Made by a program: the position numbers and the translations under genes. From an uncultured Collinsella sp. (GTDB lineage Bacteria > Actinomycetota > Coriobacteriia > Coriobacteriales > Coriobacteriaceae): a stretch of 34,448 bases of DNA. Each line of letters starts with the position of its first letter. The stretch's first letter is position 1. Below, piece by piece: positions 8,197 to 15,839 of the stretch. The stretch covers positions 1-34,448 of the forward strand of contig CABVDJ010000024.1 in NCBI GenBank assembly GCA_902497025.1, in the 5' to 3' direction. Below the pieces are notes generated by a model. It saw only the letters and a list, made by a program, of their open reading frames with translations. It did not search any database and was not told the DNA's origin.

Positions 8197-8265
8197 AAGT
8201 TGCGGTGGAATAGTTCCTGGATGGGCTGGTTGATGCCCCAGATAGGAACTATTTCACCGCAAGTT
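8197..8265. repeat. Long hairpin repeat, copy 2
   Basis: Arms 8197-8218 and 8244-8265 pair at 20 of 22 positions plus one G-T wobble, around a 25-base loop. The left arm is identical over 23 bases to the one at 4059-4081. The loops differ, which shows the arms are the conserved part. It lies just beyond the stop codon of the leftward hydrolase gene. No T-run follows. Confidence 0.8.
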
Positions 8266-8291
8266 ATTGAAGAGCTTGGATGCCGGGACTC

Positions 8292-9191
8292 TTACAGATG
8301 GCGCTCGAGGAAGCGGAAGGCCAGGCGGATCCAGGGACGGACGGAAACCTGCTTGTCCTCGTTGTCGACCGCGGTGTTGGCGTTGCCGAGCGAAAGGCCA
8401 TGACCACCCTGGTCGAAGACGTGCATCTCGCATGCAACGCTCTCCTCGGCCATGCGCTGCGCAAACGGGTAGACCTGCGCGATCGGCGCCGTCTTGTCGT
8501 CGGACACGCCCCACACAAAGGTCGGTGGCATCTGACGCGAAACATGCGTGGTGGGGCAGATGTCGGCCAGATGCTCGTCAGTTGCCTCGCCGCCCGTCAC
8601 CATCGACAGGTAGTCGTTGAGCAAATCGCGCCCCGTCTTGCCACCCGTCTTGGGCACACGCAAGTCAATGCGCGGATCGCGCGTCTGCATGTCGCGCACA
8701 TAGGCAAAGTCGAGCAATGGATAGCCCAGCACCACGGCATCGGGACGAATGTCGTCCGGACGCGCCCCGGCAAGTGCCGCAAAGGGGCCGGTCTTCCACT
8801 GTGTTGCCAGCGAGGCGCAAATCATGCCGCCAGCAGAAAAGCCCACGACGCACACGCGCTTAGGATCGACATGCCACTCGTCGGCGTTGGCGCGCACCGT
8901 GGCGACCATCTTGGCAAGATCTGCCTGGGGATGCGGAAAGCTCACGTCACCCGTAGAACTCGTGACATAGTTGAGCACAAAGGCCTGGTAACCGTGATCC
9001 AAAAACGCAAACGCCACAGGATCCTGCTCATGCGGAGCGATATGCGTAAACGCACCTCCGCCACAGATAATCACCGCGGGGCGGCGGCCATTCGGTTTAT
9101 CGGGCAACGGCTCGGCACCCAAATACGTAAACGTCGCCGGATAATCCTCGGTCGGCTCCTCGCCCCACAGCGCATGGTTCTCGACAATCAT
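8292..9191 (-). CDS. Alpha/beta hydrolase, acetyl-esterase/BD-FAE-like
   Basis: A 299-residue cytoplasmic serine hydrolase. AVIICGGGAF (about residues 39-48) supplies the oxyanion-hole Gly cluster in place of the HGGG of hormone-sensitive-lipase relatives. CVVGFSAGG contains the nucleophile Ser. WGVSDDKTAPI carries the acidic residue, and FDQGGHGLSLGN carries the catalytic His. This pattern fits carbohydrate acetyl-esterases and the bifunctional feruloyl/acetyl esterase group, suggesting removal of acetyl groups from sugars taken up by the cell. The frame is open further upstream, but the ATG preceded by GGGAG is where family homology starts. It stands alone, oriented away from the PTS EIIA gene. 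Confidence 0.88.
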   Translation of the reverse strand: MIVENHALWGEEPTEDYPATFTYLGAEPLPDKPNGRRPAVIICGGGAFTHIAPHEQDPVAFAFLDHGYQAFVLNYVTSSTGDVSFPHPQADLAKMVATVRANADEWHVDPKRVCVVGFSAGGMICASLATQWKTGPFAALAGARPDDIRPDAVVLGYPLLDFAYVRDMQTRDPRIDLRVPKTGGKTGRDLLNDYLSMVTGGEATDEHLADICPTTHVSRQMPPTFVWGVSDDKTAPIAQVYPFAQRMAEESVACEMHVFDQGGHGLSLGNANTAVDNEDKQVSVRPWIRLAFRFLERHL

Positions 9192-9317
9192 ATGTGCTCC
9201 CTTCGCGCAAATTATGCGCCCTTGTTTTTCGCCTTCAAGCGTACCCCACTTGAACCCGTGGCGCAGAAACACACCAGCAATAAGTTTCCCTTCAACTGAT
9301 ATATCACATAATCCCAG

Positions 9318-9346
9318 TTCAGAGGTATCGTTGAGCAGCGTAGAAT
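9318..9346 (+). promoter_or_regulatory. Candidate promoter of the PTS EIIA gene
   Basis: TTCAGA (9318-9323) and TAGAAT (9341-9346) are separated by 17 bases. The start codon lies about 90 bases downstream. Moderate match only. Confidence 0.35.
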
Positions 9347-9375
9347 AGGGGCGTTGACCAAGCCGCGAAACACAT

Positions 9376-9389
9376 GTGAAACGTTTCCG
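9376..9389 (+). promoter_or_regulatory. LacI/CcpA-type operator-like palindrome
   Basis: GAAACGTTTC (9378-9387) is a perfect palindrome with a central CG inside TGTGAAACGTTTCCGG. It resembles LacI-family and cre-type operators. It sits between the candidate promoter and the EIIA start codon, where a bound repressor would block elongation. No cognate regulator gene is in the window. Confidence 0.4.
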
Positions 9390-9434
9390 GCAAACCAAAC
9401 GCGCGATATGCGCCTATTTAAGTTGGAGGCAACT

Positions 9435-9998
9435 ATGGGTCTGCTCGATTCGCTTAAGTCCACCTTCACCTCGACCGGCGAGGCGTCCGTTCCGCCCGCA
9501 GCAAGCTTCGCTACCCGCGAAGGCGTCATCTATGCCCCCGTCAACGGCGTGCTCGTCAACCTGAACGAGGTTCCCGACGAGACGATCGCCTCGGGCATGC
9601 TTGGCCAGGGCTATGGCATCGAGCCCATTACCGGCACCATCTATGCGCCCGCCAACGGCCGCATCGGTGCCACCACTGTCACCAACCACTCCATCGGCAT
9701 GATCACCGAGGACGGTCTGCGCGTGTTCATCCATGTTGGCCTGGGCACCGTGGAAATGAACGGCAAGGGTTTTGCCCGCTTTGTCGAGATGGGCGATGTG
9801 GTCAAGGCAGGCCAGCCGCTCATCAGCTTCGACCGCGAGGCCATTAAGGCCGCTGGTCACGAGGACATCGTGACCGTCATCGTCTCCGAGCTCGATCGTC
9901 TTAAGAGCATCGACCATGTCGGCGAGTCTGGAACGCTTATCGGCGGCAACCCGCTCGTCAAGCTTGGCGACCCGCTGCTGGTTGCCAAGACCAAGTAG
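9435..9998 (+). CDS. PTS glucose-type EIIA protein
   Basis: Stand-alone EIIA(Glc)/Crr-like phosphocarrier of 187 residues. It takes phosphate from HPr and passes it to a membrane EIIB. The fold signature is clear: APVNGVL, SGMLGQGYGIEP, GTIYAPANGRI, then VTNHSIGM with His85 and FIHVGLGTVEMNGKGF with His100. These two active-site histidines are 15 apart, as in E. coli Crr. The start ATG has TGGAGG five bases upstream. An N-terminal stretch of about 25 residues precedes the domain. A terminator follows, so it is monocistronic. It could serve IIA-less permeases, including the IIBC encoded at 28.8 kb. Confidence 0.95.
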   Translation: MGLLDSLKSTFTSTGEASVPPAASFATREGVIYAPVNGVLVNLNEVPDETIASGMLGQGYGIEPITGTIYAPANGRIGATTVTNHSIGMITEDGLRVFIHVGLGTVEMNGKGFARFVEMGDVVKAGQPLISFDREAIKAAGHEDIVTVIVSELDRLKSIDHVGESGTLIGGNPLVKLGDPLLVAKTK

Positions 9999-10036
9999 CC
10001 AGGCCCCACGCCACACAGCCAAAAGGCACCTCGTCA

Positions 10037-10069
10037 AGCGCCCACGACCATTTGGCCGCGGGCGCTTTT
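10037..10069 (+). terminator. Terminator of the EIIA gene
   Basis: AGCGCCC (10037-10043) pairs with GGGCGCT (10060-10066), followed by TTTT. It lies about 40 bases after the EIIA stop codon. Confidence 0.7.
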
Positions 10070-10179
10070 CGTTTGAAAAACCATCCCGCCAATGCCTTAT
10101 CTGTATAGCCCAAATGAGCCGAGCTGCTAGAATATCGAACTGTATGGATAACTATCATTCAACCGTTATGGGAGGATAC

Positions 10180-11583
10180 GTGAACCGCACCAAAATCGCG
10201 CAGCTCTATGCCGATGCCGAGCCGCTCGGCGGCCAGACCGTCACCGTCGCCGGCTGGGTCAAGTCCGTCCGCGACATGAAGAACTTTGGCTTCGTTACGC
10301 TCAACGACGGCAGCTGCTTCCGCGACCTGCAGGTCGTCATGAACCGCGAGGCACTCGACAACTACGACGAGATCGCCCATCAAAACGTCTCGGCCGCACT
10401 CATTTGCACCGGCACCGTCAAGCTGACCCCCGATGCGCCCCAGCCTTTCGAGCTTTCTGCCACCTCCATCGAGGTCGAGGGCGTCAGCGCCCCGGATTAC
10501 CCGCTGCAGAAGAAGCGCGCAACCGTCGAGTTCCTGCGCACCCAGCAGCACCTGCGCCCGCGCACCAACCTGTTCCGCGCCGTGTTCCGCATCCGCTCTG
10601 TCGCGGCTGCCGCCATCCACCGCTTCTTCCAGGAGCAGGGCTTTGTCTACGTCAACACCCCCATCATCACCACGAGTGACTGCGAGGGCGCCGGCGAGAT
10701 GTTCCGCGTGACCACGCTCGACCCCAAAAATCCGCCCCTCACCGAGTCCGGCGAGGTCGACTGGAGCCAGGACTTCTTCGGCAAGCATGCAAGCCTCACC
10801 GTGTCCGGCCAGCTCAATGCCGAGAACTTTGCCATGGCCTTTGGCGACGTGTACACCTTTGGCCCCACCTTCCGTGCCGAGAACTCCAACACCACGCGCC
10901 ACGCCGCCGAGTTTTGGATGATCGAGCCCGAGATGGCCTTTGCCGACCTTAACGACTACATGGATAACGCCGAGGCCATGCTCAAGTACGTCCTTAAGGA
11001 CGTCATGGCCACCTGCCCCGACGAGCTCAATATGCTCAACAAGTTTGTGGACAAGGGTCTGCTCGAGCGCCTGGACCATGTCGCCAACTCCGACTTCGCC
11101 CGCGTCACCTATACCGAGGCCGTCGAAATCCTGGAGCAGGCCGTCGCCGCCGGTCACAAGTTTGACTATCCCGTGAGCTGGGGCATCGACCTGCAAACCG
11201 AGCACGAGCGTTTCCTGACCGAGGAACACTTTAAGCGACCGACTTTTGTGACCGACTACCCGGCCGAGATCAAGGCCTTCTACATGCGCATGAACAACGA
11301 CGGCAAGACCGTCGCCGCCGCCGACTGCCTGGTGCCGGGCATCGGCGAGATCATCGGTGGCTCCCAGCGCGAGGAGCGCCTGGATCTGCTCGAGGCCCGC
11401 ATCAAGGACCTGGGTATGAATCCCGAGCAGTACAAGTACTACCTTGACCTGCGCCGCTACGGTTCCTGCAAGCACGCCGGCTACGGTCTGGGCTTCGAGC
11501 GCTTGGTCATGTATCTGACCGGCGTGGGCAACATCCGCGACGTCCTGCCGCACCCGCGCACCGTGGGCAACGCCGACTTCTAA
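10180..11583 (+). CDS. asnS: Asparaginyl-tRNA synthetase
   Basis: Class IIb aminoacyl-tRNA synthetase of 467 residues, matching E. coli AsnS (466). The N-terminal OB fold reads VTVAGWVKSVRDMKNFGFVTLNDGS. Motif 2 is FRAENSNTTRHAAEFWMIEPEM and motif 3 is GYGLGFERLVMYLTGVGNIRD. The C-terminus PHPRTVGNADF is typical of AsnRS rather than AspRS. The long frame extends upstream without homology. I favour GTG at 10180, four bases after GGGAGG. ATG codons at 10144 and 10168 are alternatives without good ribosome-binding sites. A TAGAAT at 10129-10134 may be the -10 element. The gene is monocistronic and followed by a strong terminator. Confidence 0.96.
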   Translation: MNRTKIAQLYADAEPLGGQTVTVAGWVKSVRDMKNFGFVTLNDGSCFRDLQVVMNREALDNYDEIAHQNVSAALICTGTVKLTPDAPQPFELSATSIEVEGVSAPDYPLQKKRATVEFLRTQQHLRPRTNLFRAVFRIRSVAAAAIHRFFQEQGFVYVNTPIITTSDCEGAGEMFRVTTLDPKNPPLTESGEVDWSQDFFGKHASLTVSGQLNAENFAMAFGDVYTFGPTFRAENSNTTRHAAEFWMIEPEMAFADLNDYMDNAEAMLKYVLKDVMATCPDELNMLNKFVDKGLLERLDHVANSDFARVTYTEAVEILEQAVAAGHKFDYPVSWGIDLQTEHERFLTEEHFKRPTFVTDYPAEIKAFYMRMNNDGKTVAAADCLVPGIGEIIGGSQREERLDLLEARIKDLGMNPEQYKYYLDLRRYGSCKHAGYGLGFERLVMYLTGVGNIRDVLPHPRTVGNADF

Positions 11584-11630
11584 TCGTCGGACGCTAGCTC
11601 GCGTCGCCACACGCCAACGCTCATCGCACA

Positions 11631-11665
11631 AGCGCCTCTCGACATCGGTCGAGAGGCGCTTTTTT
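11631..11665 (+). terminator. Strong terminator of asnS
   Basis: A perfect 12-bp stem (AGCGCCTCTCGA at 11631-11642, TCGAGAGGCGCT at 11649-11660) with a six-base loop, followed by a run of six T (counting the last stem base). Confidence 0.92.
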
Positions 11666-11786
11666 CAACAGCATCCGTCAAGCTTTTGGCAAGTTTTTGG
11701 TCAGTTGAGCAGGGCTGTTGAAAACTCGACCCGCCGTTTGCCGACGACTACCGACCGCCCAGAGCGCCCTGCGCCCCTGGGAAAGC

Positions 11787-11837
11787 CCCACGTCCTAGGC
11801 TCCATACCGTCGCCACCCAAAACGGAAAGGACGTGGG
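11787..11837 (+). promoter_or_regulatory. Inverted repeat masking the regulator's ribosome-binding site
   Basis: CCCACGTCC (11787-11795) is complementary to GGACGTGGG (11829-11837). The second copy runs from the end of the AAAGGA ribosome-binding site to five bases before the ATG of the WYL regulator. It may be an RNA hairpin limiting translation, or two half-sites for autoregulation. Confidence 0.4.
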
Positions 11838-11841
11838 CACG

Positions 11842-12627
11842 ATGACCGAAGCCGCTGTTGAAACCTACGACACCACGACGAGGGGCGCCGCCTCGATGGC
11901 GGCCTATCGCGCCGTTCGCATCCTGCAACTATTAAGCGAAAACACCGGCGAGGACAAGGCCATGCTTTCCGATGAGTTGATCCGGCGCCTCGCCCATCCC
12001 GACGACCCCGCCCGCATGCCCATCTCGGCGGCGCGGCGCAGCATCTACACCGCCATCTCCGCGCTTCGCCATGCCGGATACGAAATTGAGTACAAACGCG
12101 GCGTGGGCTACAAACTTCTTACCCGCCCGCTCACCGATGAAGAGATCATCCGGCTCCACGGTATGGTCATGCGCAACCGCTCCACACCTATCGCTATCCG
12201 CAAGAGCATGGCGCAGCACTTAGTTGCCATGGCGAGCGCCGACGTTCGCGGCTACCTCGATACACCCGAACCCGCTCCAAGCGCAGGCAGCAAGGCTACC
12301 AAGGCAACACGCACGCCCATCAAGCGCATCGACACGTGCGAGCTCGTCGAGCAGGCCATCGACCACGGAACCACGGTGAGTTTTGATATTTCGAGCGTCA
12401 CGACACGCGGCGAAACCGAAGCAGCACGGATGACACTCCGTCCCTTTGCCATCAAGCAACGAGACGGCATCTCTTATTTGCTGGGAACGGTCTATGACGC
12501 CCGAGGCGCCGATGACACGTTGCGTACCGTAGAGATTGGCCGAATGAGAAACGTCACCACACGTCTCCTCGACGGCAAGAAGCTCTTCGCCGCCCTAGAC
12601 GAGGACGACGCCTCCTCCGCCGCATAG
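11842..12627 (+). CDS. HTH/WYL-domain transcriptional regulator
   Basis: A 261-residue putative DNA-binding regulator. The first half holds a winged-helix region: AAYRAVRILQLLSENTGEDKAMLSDELIRRL, then ARRSIYTAISALRHAGYEIEYKRGVGYKLL, where the wing follows the recognition helix as in YafY/DeoR-like WYL proteins. The second half (RIDTCELVEQAIDHGTTVSFDISS, RMTLRPFAIKQRDGISYLLGTVYD, RTVEIGRMRNVTTRL) has the layout of a WYL ligand-sensing domain: short strands, then a P-F-A-I-K and Y-L-L-G pattern in place of the exact W-Y-L triad. I use ATG, 10 bases after AAAGGA. A GTG nine bases earlier is too close to that site. It lies between asnS and the ABC importer, and its target is unknown. Confidence 0.82.
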   Translation: MTEAAVETYDTTTRGAASMAAYRAVRILQLLSENTGEDKAMLSDELIRRLAHPDDPARMPISAARRSIYTAISALRHAGYEIEYKRGVGYKLLTRPLTDEEIIRLHGMVMRNRSTPIAIRKSMAQHLVAMASADVRGYLDTPEPAPSAGSKATKATRTPIKRIDTCELVEQAIDHGTTVSFDISSVTTRGETEAARMTLRPFAIKQRDGISYLLGTVYDARGADDTLRTVEIGRMRNVTTRLLDGKKLFAALDEDDASSAA

Positions 12628-12696
12628 GACCCTCCGCCGCCCATTCGACTACCCGTACCGCCCATCCGATTCTGTATTAAAAAACCCGCCAGGCTG

Positions 12697-12724
12697 TTGT
12701 AAAAATGGACATCAGCGCTACTAT
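12697..12724 (+). promoter_or_regulatory. Candidate promoter of the ABC importer operon
   Basis: TTGTAA (12697-12702) and TACTAT (12719-12724) are spaced by 16 bases. They lie about 60 bases before the lipoprotein gene start. The leader then carries a small GCAC/GTGC hairpin near 12735-12752. No T-box or recognised riboswitch is seen. Confidence 0.55.
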
Positions 12725-12787
12725 AGTTCCACTTGCACTTTGTCCCAGTGCAGTGTTTCCAGCCATTTTTATACTGGGGGTAATGAT

Positions 12788-13768
12788 ATGAAGGACATCA
12801 CCATCAGCCGCAGGAGCCTTCTGGTCTCCGCCGGCCTGCTCGCGCTCGCCCCGCTCGCCGGATGCGGCGGCAACTCTGGTTCCGGCTCTGCTGCCGCCGG
12901 TTCCGACTACACCATCGGCGTTCTGCAGCTCACCGAGCACTCCGCACTCGATGCCGCCAACGACGGCTTCGTCAAGGCCATCAAGAAGAGCGGCCTTAAG
13001 GTCAAGATCGACCAGAAGAACGCCCAGAACGACCAGTCCACGTGTAAGTCCATTGCCGACAAGTTTGTGGGCGACAACGTCAACCTGATTTATGCCATCG
13101 CCACGCCCGCCGCGCAGGCTGCCGCCGGCGCCACGGCCGATATCCCCATCGTGGGCTGTGCCATCACCGACTACGCCGCCTCCGGCCTGGTCCAGGACAA
13201 CGACAAGCCGGGCACCAACGTCACGGGCGCTTCCGACCTCACCCCGGTCGCCGAGCAGCTCGAGATGATGCAGAAGGTCCTGCCCGACGTTAAAAAGGTC
13301 GGCCTGCTCTACTGCACCGCCGAGTCCAACTCCGACGTCCAGATCAAGGCCGCCAAGAAGGAACTCGACAAGCTGGGCCTCGAGTACACTGACTTCACCG
13401 TCTCGAGCTCCAACGAGATTCAGTCCGTCGTCGAGTCTGCCGTGGGCAAGGTCGACGCGCTGTACTCCCCCACCGACAACACCATCGCCGCGGGTGCCTC
13501 GCAGGTCGGCCAGATCTGCAAGGAGAACAAGCTCCCCTTCGTGACTGGCGAGGAGGGTATGTGCATGGCCGGCGGCCTGTTCACCCTCTCCATCAACTAT
13601 GAGGACCTGGGCTACGCCGCGGGCGAGATGGCCGTTAAGATCCTGAAAGGCGAGGCTAAGCCCGAAGACATGCCGATCAAACACCTCTCGAGCAAGGACC
13701 TGGTCGTCGTCAAGAACGACGAGATGGCCGAGGCCCTGGGCATCGACCTTTCCGCTCTGGACGCGTAA
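12788..13768 (+). CDS. ABC transporter substrate-binding lipoprotein (TrpX-like)
   Basis: A 326-residue extracellular lipoprotein of the ABC_sub_bind family, whose members often travel with TrpY/TrpZ-type partners. The signal ends in a lipobox LAGC with the lipidated Cys26, and it begins with SRRSLLVSAG, a twin-arginine-like motif that may direct Tat export. The body has two Rossmann lobes: YTIGVLQLTEHSALDAANDGF, LIYAIATPAAQAA, PIVGCAITDY, KKVGLLYC and ALYSPTDNTIAAG. The start ATG follows GGGGGTAATGAT. A SerGly-rich linker follows the lipobox. The ligand might be tryptophan or another aromatic or small amine, but this rests only on family resemblance. The permease and ATPase follow on the same strand. 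Confidence 0.92.
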   Translation: MKDITISRRSLLVSAGLLALAPLAGCGGNSGSGSAAAGSDYTIGVLQLTEHSALDAANDGFVKAIKKSGLKVKIDQKNAQNDQSTCKSIADKFVGDNVNLIYAIATPAAQAAAGATADIPIVGCAITDYAASGLVQDNDKPGTNVTGASDLTPVAEQLEMMQKVLPDVKKVGLLYCTAESNSDVQIKAAKKELDKLGLEYTDFTVSSSNEIQSVVESAVGKVDALYSPTDNTIAAGASQVGQICKENKLPFVTGEEGMCMAGGLFTLSINYEDLGYAAGEMAVKILKGEAKPEDMPIKHLSSKDLVVVKNDEMAEALGIDLSALDA

Positions 13769-13838
13769 TACTATACGCGGCATGCGTCTAGAGCCCGTGC
13801 TCGCGCTTTAGCTGCGTTATTCAATATCTGAGCCACAG

Positions 13839-13867
13839 GGGCGGGCGCTGTAGACCGGCGTCCGCCC
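13839..13867 (+). terminator. Internal hairpin between importer genes (attenuator-like)
   Basis: GGGCGGGCGC (13839-13848) pairs with GCGTCCGCCC (13858-13867) at nine of ten positions. It lies in the 203-base gap after the binding-protein gene, followed by TGCTTGTTT. It may stop part of the transcripts so that more binding protein than permease is made, or protect the upstream mRNA from decay. Confidence 0.5.
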
Positions 13868-13971
13868 TGCTTGTTTCAGGTAAAACAAAACGTCTGTCCG
13901 CAGCTCTTTTATGCATTGTTACCGCTATTATGGAAAATCACGTGTCCACCCTATCCTAGGAGGTATGAAGC

Positions 13972-14895
13972 ATGCTCATTGCATTGCAGGGCGCCGTTTC
14001 GCAGGGCGTCCTCTGGGGCATTATGGTGCTTGGCGTGTTTATCACGTTCCGCCTGCTCGACATTCCCGATATGACCTGCGACGGCAGCTTTGCCCTCGGC
14101 GGCTGCGTCTGCGCTGTGCTCATCGTCAATAACAACGTCGACCCGCTACTCGCCGTGCTGGCCGGCATGTGCGCCGGCGCCATCGCGGGCGCCGTCACGG
14201 GCATTTTGACCACCGTCTTTGAGATTCCCGCGATCCTCGCCGGAATCCTCACCCAGATCAGCCTGTGGTCCATCAACCTGCGCATCATGGGCAAGTCCAA
14301 TACGCCCATTCTTGCCAAGGGCACCGTGTTTTCGGCCGTCAGCAATATGACCGGTCTGCCGCAGTCCACCGTTGCCATCATCTTGGGCATCCTGCTCGCC
14401 GTGGCTATCGTTGCCATCCTGTATTGGTTCTTTGGCACCGAGATTGGCTCGGCGCTGCGCGCCACCGGCAACAACGAGTACATGATCCGCGCCCTGGGCG
14501 TCAACACCAACTCCACCAAGATGATCGCCCTTGTGCTCTCCAACGCCCTCATCGGCCTTTCGGGCGCGCTCATCTGCCAGAGCCAAAAGTATGCCGACAT
14601 TGGTATGGGCACCGGTGCCATCGTTATCGGTCTTGCCGCCATTGTTATCGGTGAGGTGCTCGGCCGTCTGCTGCCCGGCGGCCTCACGCAGTTTAGCGTC
14701 CGTCTTGCCTCCGCCGTCTTTGGCTCCGTGGTCTACTTCCTTATCCGCGCCATCGTGCTGCAAATGGGCATGGACGCCAACGACATGAAGCTGCTCTCCG
14801 CCGTGATCGTCGCCGTGGCCCTGTGCGTGCCCGTGGTTTGGGAGCGCTATAAGCTCCGCAGCTCCTACACGAAGGGGGATGAGGCAGATGCTTAA
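13972..14895 (+). CDS. ABC transporter permease (TrpY-like)
   Basis: A 307-residue integral membrane protein of the branched-chain amino acid/ribose permease superfamily (BPD_transp_2), with eight or nine hydrophobic helices. Family marks are FRLLDIPDMTCDGSFALGG near residues 25-43, EIPAILAGILTQI, and the cytoplasmic coupling segment GSALRATGNNEYMIRALGVN with the conserved glycine and Asn. The start has AGGAGG eight bases upstream. Its last eight bases overlap the ATPase gene, so the two are likely translated together. It works with the lipoprotein upstream and the ATPase downstream as an importer. Confidence 0.92.
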   Translation: MLIALQGAVSQGVLWGIMVLGVFITFRLLDIPDMTCDGSFALGGCVCAVLIVNNNVDPLLAVLAGMCAGAIAGAVTGILTTVFEIPAILAGILTQISLWSINLRIMGKSNTPILAKGTVFSAVSNMTGLPQSTVAIILGILLAVAIVAILYWFFGTEIGSALRATGNNEYMIRALGVNTNSTKMIALVLSNALIGLSGALICQSQKYADIGMGTGAIVIGLAAIVIGEVLGRLLPGGLTQFSVRLASAVFGSVVYFLIRAIVLQMGMDANDMKLLSAVIVAVALCVPVVWERYKLRSSYTKGDEADA

Positions 14896-15682
14896 GCTCT
14901 CGCACGTCAAAAAGACCTTTAACAAGGGCACCGTCACCGAGAAGCGCGCGCTCACCGGCGTCGACCTCACCCTGAATGACGGCGACTTTGTAACCGTGAT
15001 TGGCGGCAACGGCGCCGGCAAGTCCACGCTGCTCAACATGATCGCCGGCGTATATCCGCTCGATTCGGGCGTTATCGAGCTCGACGGCAACGATATCTCG
15101 CGTCTGAGCGAGTCGCAGCGTGCCAAGTACCTGGGCCGCGTGTTCCAGGACCCCATGCGCGGCACCGCAGCCGACATGCAGATTGCCGAGAACCTGGCCC
15201 TCGCCAAGCGTCGCGGCCAGCGTCGCGGCCTTTCGTGGGGCGTCACCAAGGCCGAGAAAGATGAGTACGTTGAGCTGCTCAAGCGCCTGGACCTTGGTCT
15301 GGACACGCGTCTCAACGCCAAGGTCGGCCTGCTCTCGGGCGGACAGCGCCAGGCACTCACCCTGTTGATGGCCACGCTCACCAGGCCGCGCCTGCTGCTG
15401 CTCGACGAGCACACCGCGGCCCTCGACCCCAAGACGGCCTCTAAGGTGCTCAACCTGACCGAGGAGATCGTCGACGAGAACCATCTGACCACGCTCATGG
15501 TCACGCACAACATGAACGACGCCATCCGTCTGGGCAACCGTCTGATCATGATGCACGAAGGCCACGTGATCTACGACGTGGCGGGCGATGAGAAGAAGTC
15601 GCTCACCGTAGCCGACCTGCTGCAGAAATTCGAGGAGGTCTCGGGCGGCGAGCTCGCCAACGACCGCATGCTGCTAAGCTAA
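14888..15682 (+). CDS. ABC transporter ATP-binding protein (TrpZ-like)
   Basis: A 264-residue ATPase of the importer. Walker A GGNGAGKST (39-47), Q-loop VFQDPM (near 85-90), signature LSGGQ (149-153), Walker B LLLLDEH (169-175) and the switch His207 (VTHN) are all intact, so it should be active. The DEHTAAL variant after Walker B is typical of partners of ABC_sub_bind proteins. I chose the second of two nearby ATGs, because the first directly abuts the GGGGG site while this one is nine bases away and overlaps the permease stop codon. Two terminator hairpins follow. Confidence 0.93.
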   Translation: MLKLSHVKKTFNKGTVTEKRALTGVDLTLNDGDFVTVIGGNGAGKSTLLNMIAGVYPLDSGVIELDGNDISRLSESQRAKYLGRVFQDPMRGTAADMQIAENLALAKRRGQRRGLSWGVTKAEKDEYVELLKRLDLGLDTRLNAKVGLLSGGQRQALTLLMATLTRPRLLLLDEHTAALDPKTASKVLNLTEEIVDENHLTTLMVTHNMNDAIRLGNRLIMMHEGHVIYDVAGDEKKSLTVADLLQKFEEVSGGELANDRMLLS

Positions 15683-15720
15683 ACCTACCAAAAAGGGACA
15701 GGTTTATTTTGGCAGGTTTT
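15681..15720 (+). terminator. Terminator hairpin with GGGACAGG loop (a)
   Basis: AAACCTACCAAAA (15681-15693) pairs with TTTTGGCAGGTTT (15707-15719) with one mismatch, starting at the stop codon of the ATPase gene. The loop contains GGGACAGG. It is the first of four such hairpins in the window. Confidence 0.7.
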
Positions 15721-15735
15721 ATCTGCGCAAACGTC

Positions 15736-15775
15736 AAAACCGCCGCTAAGGGACAGGCGCCCTTGCGGCGGTTTT
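15736..15775 (+). terminator. Terminator hairpin with GGGACAGG loop (b)
   Basis: AAAACCGCCGC (15736-15746) pairs perfectly with GCGGCGGTTTT (15765-15775). Inside, AAGGG pairs with CCCTT around ACAGGCG. It lies directly behind hairpin (a) and ends in TTTT. Confidence 0.8.
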
Positions 15776-15839
15776 CGCATATTATGTCGATAATCCGATA
15801 TTCAACCAGACATTCTGGCTAAGGACTAAGGAAACTGCC

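Noticed and set aside
10159..11631. 490-codon open frame opposite asnS
   Set aside because: Shadow frame; the strand opposite has an unmistakable AsnRS.
12628..12787. T-box or tryptophan riboswitch before the TrpX-like gene
   Set aside because: The leader is too short (about 60 bases after the promoter) and has no T-box sequence.
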